DNA from: Ignavibacteria bacterium UBA2373
GTDB lineage: Bacteria; Bacteroidota; Ignavibacteria; Kapaibacteriales; UBA961
DNA length: 12,178 nucleotides
NCBI GenBank assembly: GCA_002344005.1
Contig: DDTD01000033.1
Location: 1-12,178 of the forward strand
Direction of reading: 5' to 3'
Of the stretch, positions 6,501-12,178 are shown in pieces. The translations under genes were made by a program, and so were the position numbers. Below the pieces are notes generated by a model, which was not told where the DNA came from, ran no database searches, and saw only the letters and a list, made by a program, of their open reading frames with translations. Every line of letters begins with the position of its first letter. Positions within the stretch are counted from its first letter, which is position 1.

Positions 6501-8329
6501 GTGGTGGTTCTGAGAATATAGCAAATGGTGAGTTTGCAAGTATTTCCGGTGGTGAGAATAATACAGTCACCGGCTATTATTCATCAATTATAGGTGGCAG
6601 AGGATTAACTTTACACAATGATGGAAGCGTTGGGTATTTAGGTAACAATTTTTTTGGCTACCGCAATATGACTATCAGCGCAGCAAATACTGCTGTATTT
6701 GGTAATGTTGATTTTTGGCTTGCCAATAATGATAATAGTCCCCGTTCTTTGCGTTTTTATGAACAATATAATGCAGAGGGTAATTTTCCGAATGGTACAA
6801 ATTATGTCGGTTTCCGCGCACCGAATAATATAAGTGCAGATATCACATATACTTTACCCGCATCTGCACCGACAAGTAATGGTCAAGTATTATCCAGTAC
6901 TACAGCGGGTGTATTGAGTTGGATAACTCCCTCGGGTGGCGACACAGTAACGATGGGTGGTGATGTGAGCGGCACATTTTCAAATTTACAAATCGTAGCA
7001 AATGCTGTTGGCAGTGCAGAAATATCTGATAATGCCATACTAACAAGTAAAATAGCCGATGGTAATATTACTTTATCAAAAATATCCCAATCGGGTGCCA
7101 CTAATGGACAAGTATTAAAATGGAATGGCAGTGCATGGTCACCGTCGGGTGATAACAGTGGCATGGTAAATTTCAGTGAAACACGCACTGTCAGTGCCCC
7201 GAATGAAACGCGTCCTGTTCATCAATTAAGTGTAGTCGGCAGTGAAGCCAATATTGATATGGCATTAAGTCCCAAAGGTGAAGGTGCCTTAACAGCTCAT
7301 AGTGCGAATAATGCTCTAAGCGGTGGAAATAAACGCGGTCAATATGCCGTAGATTTTCAGACCGTTCGCAGTGCGGCAACGCAGGTTGCCTCGGGCAGCC
7401 GTTCTTCCATTGGCGGTGGCGAACAGAATACTGCGAGTGGCGGCTATTCACGTGTTGGTGGCGGTTATGCAAATATCGCATCAGGCAGCAATAGTGCAGT
7501 TTCCGGTGGTCTATGGAATACGGCGAGTTCTCTTGATGCAGTTATTTCGGGTGGTCGTTCGAATACAGCTTCGGGTATGGCTTCGACAGTAGCCGGTGGA
7601 GAAAGTAATCTTGCCTCCGCCGAATATTCCTTTGTTGGTGGTGGCGTTGGTAATCAAGCGACGGGAGCGCGTTCATCAGTCCTTGGTGGATATAATAATC
7701 GTTCCCAATCGAGTTATAGTGTTGTTTTGGGCGGAACAGGCATGACACTCAATGGTGCAGCCAGTAATTCCTTTGGATTCCTAGGCGCCAATGCCGGAAA
7801 TAATAATATGACTATCGCGGCAGCGAATACGGGTGTCTTGGGTAATGTTAATTTATGGTTAGCTAATAATGATGGCAATGCTCGAGAAATACGTTTTTAT
7901 GAACCCAATTCTGCCACAGGAACATTTCCTGCCACAGGCGTTTTTTACACCGCATTTAAAGCTCAAGCACAGGATTCGAGTTATACATATACCTTGCCGT
8001 CATCTGCACCCATAAGCAATGGGCAAGTGCTGACAGCATCAACAGGCGGCACGATGAGCTGGGCAACAAAATCATTAAAAATCACGGTTAATAATTTCGA
8101 TCCTGATGAAGTAAATGCGACATCCTTTGCAAATTTTACCGTCACGGCAAATGGTGTCACTACCACAGATGTAATTTCATTGCACCGTGTGGGCGGATTT
8201 GGTAATTTAATAGTTGCATCCGCTTATGTCAATACGAATAATCAAGTAACAATACGTGTCTATAATCCGACAGCATCGCCCGTTAATTTAGGTGCTGAAA
8301 ATATCATTATTGGTGTTATTCGTGAATAA
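3581..8329 (+). CDS. Giant modular surface fibre/adhesin with YadA-head-like repeats
   Basis: A 1582-residue secreted, probably fibrous protein. ATG at 3581 is preceded by GAGGA six to seven bases away. Signal peptide: MQIATVFRVC..., cleavage probably after Ala26 (TQA-QS). Residues about 30-125 form a beta domain (RQISYQGVVTQG...DGWY...LWQEE...GLFNVMLG...WIGISFQG) common at the N-terminus of such proteins in Bacteroidota relatives. Residues 200-440 hold tail-fibre-like units (NNTERMRI...GNIGMGTTSPAERLHI; VIYTLP...GVLSW). A glycine linker (439-447) is followed by three homologous modules (448-826, 827-1114, about 1194-1494). Each module reads PVH.L...IDMALSPKG, then GGNKRG..AVD, an array of 15-residue GG..N.ASG coils, NMTI.AANT, LANND, RFYE, YTLP and GQVLS...LSW. 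Between modules 2 and 3 lies a linker (SAEISDNAILTSKIADGNIT). Residues 1499-1582 form a separate C-terminal beta domain resembling phage tail-fibre ends. No catalytic motif, no peptidase S74 chaperone and no evident T9SS sorting tail is visible. Trimeric fibre architecture and an adhesive role are inferred from the coil similarity. The gene downstream also encodes a secreted repeat protein. Confidence 0.85.
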   Translation: MQIATVFRVCFIAGIITFSSANFTQAQSSRQISYQGVVTQGDAKISDGWYSLTFALYGSVGSSVPLWQEEQRVYFQHGLFNVMLGAEFPLPERLPEDAWIGISFQGSGEFTRTKLTAVPYAMQAGIAEKAMYAEKAGELEGGVVSSINGIQGNVLMKASDGLEIRTDEEGGLIVGLSNEKRYEGILNQGTEWLLAGNTNANASSWLGTSNNFPLVIRTNNTERMRILSSNGNIGMGTTSPAERLHIVGNAQVDGNIVIKPTSSTSGELRILENGGTQYTAFKSPQLSNNVIYTLPINDGSNGDVLTSDGSGVLSWQSVDGWGLSGNVVGAGKFIGTLNAQPLSFRTNNAERMSIGTTGNVAIGDETTSSKLTVAQSLFITNTGGTPEIKIEAPNNTTSTILKTTNQSANIVYTLPPNDGNNGQFLRTNGSGVLTWADAGGSGGGGGGLDYFGEIRTTYYAPNAAVPVHLIRPFGTEENIDFVLSPKGTGAIMADEPNGLAIGGNKRGTNAVDWQMSRENPNQVASGDYSTIGGGSGNRASGDYSFVGGGADNTASNHRSFVGGGLENTASSPYSFVGGGADNTASGLTSFVGGGEDNTASGWYSFVGGGKDNTASGDWYSFVGGGADNTAFGLISFVGGGSVNTASGGHSFVGGGEDNTASGWYSFVGGGKENTASGDWYSFVGGGKENTASGWYSFVGGGYGNTASGDLSVIPGGRGLILDANANRSFGFHANNVDGTRNMTISAANTAVFGNVDFWLANNDNSPRSLRFYEQYNAAGNFPNGTNYVGFRAPNNVSADITYTLPVSAPTNNGQVLSSTTEGVLSWAHDGIINFTSNRNTGVPNAIVPVHQLSASGGEISIDIAISSKGDGAIMADMPDGTSTGGNKRGTNAVDWQMSRVNANQVASGASSVIMGGGSNRAGGLGATVGGGFLNNADGYNSTIDGGEQNTTSGHCSSISGGYNNTAGSWASVISGGSENIANGEFASISGGENNTVTGYYSSIIGGRGLTLHNDGSVGYLGNNFFGYRNMTISAANTAVFGNVDFWLANNDNSPRSLRFYEQYNAEGNFPNGTNYVGFRAPNNISADITYTLPASAPTSNGQVLSSTTAGVLSWITPSGGDTVTMGGDVSGTFSNLQIVANAVGSAEISDNAILTSKIADGNITLSKISQSGATNGQVLKWNGSAWSPSGDNSGMVNFSETRTVSAPNETRPVHQLSVVGSEANIDMALSPKGEGALTAHSANNALSGGNKRGQYAVDFQTVRSAATQVASGSRSSIGGGEQNTASGGYSRVGGGYANIASGSNSAVSGGLWNTASSLDAVISGGRSNTASGMASTVAGGESNLASAEYSFVGGGVGNQATGARSSVLGGYNNRSQSSYSVVLGGTGMTLNGAASNSFGFLGANAGNNNMTIAAANTGVLGNVNLWLANNDGNAREIRFYEPNSATGTFPATGVFYTAFKAQAQDSSYTYTLPSSAPISNGQVLTASTGGTMSWATKSLKITVNNFDPDEVNATSFANFTVTANGVTTTDVISLHRVGGFGNLIVASAYVNTNNQVTIRVYNPTASPVNLGAENIIIGVIRE
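4904..4921 (+). repeat. GGA triplet run coding a glycine linker
   Basis: Four GGA codons followed by GGT and GGG encode part of an uninterrupted glycine stretch (residues 439-447 with one Ser) that joins the N-terminal part of the 1582-aa protein to its first large module. Slippage here would change the linker length by whole codons and keep the frame. The strand has six G-doublets and could fold as a two-tetrad quadruplex. Confidence 0.6.
4922..6058 (+). repeat. Large protein module, copy 1 of 3
   Basis: Residues 448-826 of the 1582-aa protein. Order of elements: PNAAVPVHLIRPFG, IDFVLSPKGTGAIMAD, GGNKRGTNAVDWQMSR, 12 coils of 15-16 residues, GGRGL, NMTISAANTAVFGNVDFW, LANNDNSPRSLRFYEQ, ITYTLP and GQVLSSTTEGVLSW. 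It shares an exact 46-base match with copy 2 (5087-5132 and 6233-6278) and a 261-base near-identical tail (5798-6058 and 6662-6922). Confidence 0.85.
5168..5713 (+). repeat. Coil array A: 12 tandem 45/48-bp units
   Basis: Twelve in-frame units encode residues 530-711 with consensus FVGGGxxNTASGxYS. Units start at 5168, 5213, 5258, 5303, 5348, 5393, 5441, 5486, 5531, 5576, 5624 and 5669. Units 6 and 10 are 48 bases (an extra Asp: GDWYS); the others are 45. Most units keep the same DNA core TTTGTAGGTGGCGGT. Units 5-6 and 9-10 are almost identical and 183 bases apart, a higher-order duplication of four units. The motif resembles the 14-residue coils of YadA/Hep_Hag trimeric adhesin heads. A final variant (VIPGG, 5714) caps the array. 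Confidence 0.9.
6059..6922 (+). repeat. Large protein module, copy 2 of 3
   Basis: Residues 827-1114. Same order of elements as copy 1 (IVPVHQLSASG, IDIAISSKGDGAIMAD, GGNKRGTNAVDWQMSR, coils, NMTISAANTAVFGNVDFW, LANNDNSPRSLRFYEQ, TYTLP, GQVLSS). It is closer to copy 1 than to copy 3 at both DNA and protein level, so copies 1 and 2 arose, or were homogenised, most recently. Its coil array is only half as long as that of copy 1. Confidence 0.85.
6314..6583 (+). repeat. Coil array B: 6 units of 45 bp
   Basis: Exactly six 15-residue coils (residues 912-1001): VIMGGGSNRAGGLGA, TVGGGFLNNADGYNS, TIDGGEQNTTSGHCS, SISGGYNNTAGSWAS, VISGGSENIANGEFA, SISGGENNTVTGYYS. The protein motif is kept but the DNA has diverged strongly between units, unlike array A. 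SIIGG caps the array from 6584. Confidence 0.85.
7160..8062 (+). repeat. Large protein module, copy 3 of 3
   Basis: Residues about 1194-1494. It follows the same element order (TRPVHQLSVVG, IDMALSPKGEGALTAH, GGNKRGQYAVDFQTVR, coils, NMTIAAANTGVLGNVNLW, LANNDGNAREIRFYEP, YTYTLP, GQVLTASTGGTMSW) but is clearly more diverged than copies 1 and 2. It is separated from copy 2 by a tail-fibre-like linker (about 6923-7159). Confidence 0.85.
7406..7720 (+). repeat. Coil array C: 7 units of 45 bp
   Basis: Seven 15-residue coils (residues 1276-1380): SIGGGEQNTASGGYS, RVGGGYANIASGSNS, AVSGGLWNTASSLDA, VISGGRSNTASGMAS, TVAGGESNLASAEYS, FVGGGVGNQATGARS, SVLGGYNNRSQSSYS, capped by VVLGG at 7721. The DNA of the units is well diverged, indicating an old array under selection for the protein motif. 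Confidence 0.85.
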
Positions 8330-8401
8330 TTTTTTTAATTCGATACAAATTTTTAATTGTAATACTATTTCTTTTTTTTTAATATTACAGGAGTTTTCTT
8401 T
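8330..8401 (+). other. Short gap between the two surface-protein genes
   Basis: A 72-base, very AT-rich spacer. TACAA (8344-8348) can pair with TTGTA (8357-8361) as a weak five-base stem ahead of a T-rich run (about 8368-8380). This could be a poor terminator or an attenuator but would be unstable. GGAG, eight bases before the next ATG, serves the downstream gene. No promoter consensus was found, so co-transcription of the two genes is likely. Confidence 0.35.
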
Positions 8402-11400
8402 ATGGAAAGATTTTCTTTTATAAATCGCTTATTAGCAGTATGTATTATGCTGTTAAGCACGAATTCCGTTTTTGCGGCAGTGAAACAACAGGATGCAGCA
8501 AAAGCACAACAATTATTGTCAAAATCTATGCGTGGTTTTGAAGAAAATAAAGGTCAGATAGTAGATCAGTATCATCAACCTAATGCTGATGTGCATTATT
8601 TATTCCGTTCACCGGGTTTAAATGTCCAATTACGCAATAATGGCTTCAGCTATGACAGCTATCGTGATGAGATACAAGATAATGGGAAGGATGAATCTTC
8701 TCTTTCGATGCAGCGTGATATTCCTCATAGTAATCGAGAAGTAAGCATAGAGCATAAAGACATCAAGCGTCATATTCATCGTGTGGATATAGAACTTGTG
8801 GGTGCAAATGCACATCCTATAATGACAGCATTATCTGCGCTTCCTTCGATGAATAATTATTATACAGGTGATAAAAACATTGAAAATGTACGCAGTTATG
8901 AGCGAGTGATATATACTAATATTTATCCTTCGATAGATTTAGAATTTTTTATTTCCACAGAAGGCAAACCGGAATATCAATTTTATGTACGTCCGGGCGG
9001 TGATGCAAAGAATATACGTTTGCGTTATAATGGAGCTTTAAAGACATATTTATCTGATGGTAAGATCATGATGGATGTAGCGCATGGTAGTATAGCCGAG
9101 CATATTCCCTTAAGTTATTTATCGCAGTCGAAAGAAGAAGTGACAGTACGGTATAAACAGATAGGAACGAATGAATTTGGTTGTGAAGCACCGTCATATT
9201 CAGCGACAGAAACATTAGTGATTGACCCTATGCCTCAACTAAGCTGGGGCACATATTATGGGGGATTAAGTTATGATTTAGCTCGTTCAATTTCCACAGA
9301 TTCCCAGAATAACATTTATGTAACGGGCGAAACAAATAGTTCTGCTACTATAGCAAGTTCGGGTGCACATCAAACTACTTTTGGATCAGCGACCGATATG
9401 TTTGTCGCTAAATTTTCAAATGATGGTGCGAGACTATGGGCAACCTATATGGGAGGATCAAGTGTTGATGTCGGTACCGGTATCATCACCGATCCATTCA
9501 ATAATGTTTATATCGTTGGATATAGCTTTAGTTCTACTGGCATTGCTTCGGTAGGAGCATTTCAAGAAATAAAAAGTGGTGGATCAGATGCCTTTGTCGT
9601 TAAATTCAATAGTAATGGCAATAGAATTTGGTCAACATATTGCGGAGGTAATGACAATGATTTTGGTAATGCAATAGCTTTTGGTGCAAGCGGTACTATT
9701 TATATTGTCGGAACAACATTAAGCGTGAATGGTATTGCTACATCCGGTTCACATCTACCTTCATACAGTGGTAATTTTAATGAAGATGCTTTTTTAGTAA
9801 AGTTTAATGATAATGGTAATCGTGTGTGGGGCACATATTATGGTGGTTTAGGGCGTGATTATGGTATTGGTGTTGCAACTGACCAAAATGAAAATGTGTA
9901 TATAGTGGGTCAAGCAAGTAGCGGTTCAGGTATTGCCTCATCGGGCGCTCATAAGACTTCTCCTGGTGGTGCAGATGCTTTTCTTGTGAAATTCAATAGT
10001 AGCGGTGTACGCCAATGGGGTACATATTATGGCGGTACAAATGGTGATATGGCTAATGGTGTAACAACTGATAATGCAGGTAATATCTATTTTGTAGGAA
10101 GTACTGTCAGTGCAAGTGGAATATCCACAACAAATGCACATCAAGTATCACAAGGCGGTGGTACGCAGGATGGCTTTTTAGCAAAATTTAATACCAATGG
10201 TATTTTATTGTGGGGTACCTACTATGGTGGTACACAATCAGATATATTACAGAGTGTTACCGTTGATGTTAATAGTAATATCTTAGTCTGCGGAACGACA
10301 TCAAGTCAAACGCTAATTTCTAGTACTGATTCGCATCAAACAACGTATGGCGGAGGCACAGACGATGCTTTTGTGGCAAGTTTCACATCAAATGGTGCAC
10401 GACGTTTCGGTTCATATTATGGGGGGGCTTTAGCTGACCAAGGATTAGCAATTACTTCGGATAATCAAGCCCATTTTTATCTTGTTGGCAGTACCGCAAG
10501 TACGTCCGGTTTTGCTACAAGCGGTGCCCATCAAACAACGTATGGCGGAGGCACAAGCGATGCCTTTATCGCCAAGTTCTCACAAATAGTACCGCCAAAT
10601 TCTTTAAGTGATATTATTGCTACTCCCGGCTTTGTCTTTACGGACAATATACCATATCATTTGTATCAATCAGCATCCTTAACAGCATCAAATTCAGTTG
10701 CTATGATGGGTCTTACCATCCGCGATGGCGGTGTATCGGGTGATGATGATGAGTACCCGACCATTCTTACCTCGCTGACACTTTCCTTGAGCAATGCACA
10801 ATTATTAAGGAGAGTAGCATTATTCGACGGCGATACAAAGTTGGCAGAAGTTGATGCGAGTTCCACAGTGACATTTACGGGTTTAACTCTCTCTGTTGCC
10901 GATAATAGCAGTAAAAATATCACAGTACGTGCAAGTTTTGCTTCCAATGTTGATGATAATGAACAAATTGGTATTATAGTCACATCGGTATCTTCTTTGA
11001 GTGCTAATTCCGGCTTTGCTTTGTCGAATGGCGGCGGTGCTGCAAGTTCCACTGCCGGCGATAATAATCGTGTGGAAGTAACCGCCGATCGTTTACGCTT
11101 TGTAGATCAACCTTCATCAGTAGATATTGATGTGATGATGCAACCTGATGTGAGTGTTGAAGCAATTGATGAATTGAATAATCGTGATCTTGATGTGGAA
11201 GGACGTGAAGTCTTTATCATGAATCGTATGCTCAAGGACTCTCCTGTGGCTGCATTACTCGATGCCGGAGGTGTAGCTCATTATGGTACGCTGACTTTTG
11301 CTGCTGCTTCCCCTTTTGAGCAACTGACTGCTTCATCACCGGGGTATCAACCGGGATTGAGTGCATCGTTTGCGATCAAAGATCCAAGTGCCATAGACAA

Positions 11401-12178
11401 TAGAATAGTCCATTTTCATGCCGGCAGTAATGTAGGTCCTGATAATACACCGCTTAATCTTTGGGATGATGTTGCCGGTAATGATGACAATGCCGAGCAA
11501 ACAGTCATGGCACGTCGTCCTGTTTTACGTAATAGTGCCGCTTTTCTTATCAATAGTCATCCTGTAGTGCAATTCGGTGTGGGTCGCGGTATGCAGATTG
11601 TGACGCGTCCTGAATTATCCGGCGGCACAAGCAAAACGATGTTTGCCGTAATTCGTACAGGGGCGAATGTCACCAATCGCCAAATGATTATGGAATTAGG
11701 CGGTATTTCAGGCGGCTTTAATATGTACATAGACGGTTTCCGCTTATATGCGGGTGCTTGGGATCAATTACGTGCATGGCATCTTCATCGCCAAGTATTG
11801 CCTAATCGTGTGTATTTGGTGCAATATGTCTATGATGGTAATCGCAATCGCTTATCACTCAACTCGCCCGGTTCAATTATTGAAGCAGGTACCGTGGCAG
11901 TTAATTTCCGTGACCCTGATATACAAGGCGGTAGTCAATTAAGCGGTCTTGGTGCTGTGTCCCAACAAACCCGCTATCACAATGGATATTCTTTTGTTGA
12001 ATTTGGTGATCCGTTTTTGGGTCAAATCGCCGAAGCGGTGGTACTTAATAGTGCGAATTTTACACAAAGAAGTGCCATTTTTAATGAATTAAATCAAAAA
12101 TATGCTATCGGCGCATTGAGTAATCCTTTGTTAAAAGAAATAGAGGAAGAATTAGTCGAAGAATATACAGAAGCAACA
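8402..12178 (+). CDS. Secreted SBBP beta-propeller protein with LamG-like lectin domain (partial)
   Basis: The frame is open for 1259 codons from ATG 8402 to the last base, so the C-terminus is missing. GGAG lies eight bases before the start. Signal peptide: MERFSFINRL..., cleavage probably after Ala25 (VFA-A). Residues about 40-275 match the DUF7948-type domain that precedes SBBP repeats (GFEENKGQIVDQ; NNGFSYDSY; NYYTGDK; YERVIYTNIYPSIDLEFF; FYVRPGGDAKNIRLRYNG). Residues 280-727 are seven SBBP repeats beginning WGTYYGG. Residues about 735-860 form a beta domain (GLTIRDGG...PTILTSLTLSLSNAQL...VALFDG), and about 875-985 a bacterial Ig-like domain (LRFVDQPSSVDID). Residues about 1015-1236 resemble a LamG/concanavalin-type lectin (LWDDVAGND; HPVVQFGVG; FGDPFLGQIAEAVVLN; LNQKYAIG), followed by an acidic tail. 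Likely secreted or surface-bound, perhaps by type 9 secretion if a sorting domain follows. No catalytic site is seen; binding of glycan or matrix is inferred from the lectin fold. Confidence 0.88.
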   Translation, partial: MERFSFINRLLAVCIMLLSTNSVFAAVKQQDAAKAQQLLSKSMRGFEENKGQIVDQYHQPNADVHYLFRSPGLNVQLRNNGFSYDSYRDEIQDNGKDESSLSMQRDIPHSNREVSIEHKDIKRHIHRVDIELVGANAHPIMTALSALPSMNNYYTGDKNIENVRSYERVIYTNIYPSIDLEFFISTEGKPEYQFYVRPGGDAKNIRLRYNGALKTYLSDGKIMMDVAHGSIAEHIPLSYLSQSKEEVTVRYKQIGTNEFGCEAPSYSATETLVIDPMPQLSWGTYYGGLSYDLARSISTDSQNNIYVTGETNSSATIASSGAHQTTFGSATDMFVAKFSNDGARLWATYMGGSSVDVGTGIITDPFNNVYIVGYSFSSTGIASVGAFQEIKSGGSDAFVVKFNSNGNRIWSTYCGGNDNDFGNAIAFGASGTIYIVGTTLSVNGIATSGSHLPSYSGNFNEDAFLVKFNDNGNRVWGTYYGGLGRDYGIGVATDQNENVYIVGQASSGSGIASSGAHKTSPGGADAFLVKFNSSGVRQWGTYYGGTNGDMANGVTTDNAGNIYFVGSTVSASGISTTNAHQVSQGGGTQDGFLAKFNTNGILLWGTYYGGTQSDILQSVTVDVNSNILVCGTTSSQTLISSTDSHQTTYGGGTDDAFVASFTSNGARRFGSYYGGALADQGLAITSDNQAHFYLVGSTASTSGFATSGAHQTTYGGGTSDAFIAKFSQIVPPNSLSDIIATPGFVFTDNIPYHLYQSASLTASNSVAMMGLTIRDGGVSGDDDEYPTILTSLTLSLSNAQLLRRVALFDGDTKLAEVDASSTVTFTGLTLSVADNSSKNITVRASFASNVDDNEQIGIIVTSVSSLSANSGFALSNGGGAASSTAGDNNRVEVTADRLRFVDQPSSVDIDVMMQPDVSVEAIDELNNRDLDVEGREVFIMNRMLKDSPVAALLDAGGVAHYGTLTFAAASPFEQLTASSPGYQPGLSASFAIKDPSAIDNRIVHFHAGSNVGPDNTPLNLWDDVAGNDDNAEQTVMARRPVLRNSAAFLINSHPVVQFGVGRGMQIVTRPELSGGTSKTMFAVIRTGANVTNRQMIMELGGISGGFNMYIDGFRLYAGAWDQLRAWHLHRQVLPNRVYLVQYVYDGNRNRLSLNSPGSIIEAGTVAVNFRDPDIQGGSQLSGLGAVSQQTRYHNGYSFVEFGDPFLGQIAEAVVLNSANFTQRSAIFNELNQKYAIGALSNPLLKEIEEELVEEYTEAT
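9239..10582 (+). repeat. Seven SBBP beta-propeller repeats
   Basis: Repeats begin with the W(G/A/S)TY.GG motif at Trp282, 346, 410, 476, 539 and 604 and at Phe669 (FGSYYGG), spaced 63-66 residues. Each has the same inner motifs: D..N.IY.VG, then SG.HQT, then DAF.AKF...G.R. Seven repeats are enough for one closed seven-bladed propeller. Repeats 6 and 7 share an exact 27-base stretch (10334-10360 and 10529-10555), which suggests they are the youngest duplication. Confidence 0.88.

Noticed and set aside
7371..7592. Short alternative frames inside the large genes (for example 7371-7592 plus, 10666-11052 minus, 9938-10144 minus)
   Set aside because: All lie inside well-supported genes in other frames and have no start signals or recognisable domains.
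8344..8380. Rho-independent terminator after the 1582-aa gene
   Set aside because: The stem has only five base pairs, four of them A-T. The T-run is real but the hairpin is too weak to call a terminator.

Overview
The window looks like chromosomal DNA of a Gram-negative bacterium of the Bacteroidota/Chlorobiota/Ignavibacteria-Kapabacteria type. Three things suggest this: an outer-membrane beta-barrel protein, a very long secreted protein with a 'YQG...DG.Y...F.LY...LW.E...GLFNV.LG' N-terminal domain, and a secreted 'FEENKGQ' domain plus SBBP beta-propeller protein. Both secreted types are common in that group. This is an inference from protein style; no rRNA or marker gene is present. The DNA is AT-leaning, and most starts have a purine-rich ribosome-binding site.

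Left part (1-3322, minus strand), read from right to left: an SsuB/TauB/NrtD-type ABC ATPase (3322-2555), its SsuC/TauC/NrtB-type permease with a 4-nt ATGA overlap (2558-1812), a 218-nt gap holding a spaced direct repeat, an alginate-export-like outer-membrane porin (1593-214), and 23 nt later the N-terminus of a membrane-anchored sensor that leaves the window (190-1). Together they suggest an uptake locus: porin across the outer membrane, ABC importer across the inner membrane, and a membrane sensor. The periplasmic substrate-binding protein is not in the window and the substrate is not determined. The family range covers nitrate, sulfonates, taurine and related compounds.

A 258-nt divergent intergenic region (3323-3580) holds a candidate promoter followed by two copies of a 9-bp direct repeat, 11 bp apart.

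Right part (3581-12178, plus strand): two consecutive very long genes for secreted proteins, 72 nt apart. The first (1582 aa) is a fibre- or adhesin-like protein made of three copies of one large module. Each copy contains a YadA-head-like array of 15-residue GG..N.ASG coils (12, 6 and 7 coils). It ends in a beta-rich domain resembling C-terminal domains of phage tail fibres. The second (at least 1259 aa, no stop before the window end) has a signal peptide, a DUF7948-type domain, seven SBBP repeats that could form one seven-bladed beta-propeller, two Ig-like beta domains and a LamG/concanavalin-like lectin domain. This long frame stays open to the last base. The pair is probably a cell-surface or extracellular adhesion locus. 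The most notable signals are recent expansion of the 45/48-bp repeats in the first array and a pair of 261-bp, about 94% identical copies inside the same gene. No CRISPR, tRNA, rRNA, transposase or integrase was seen.
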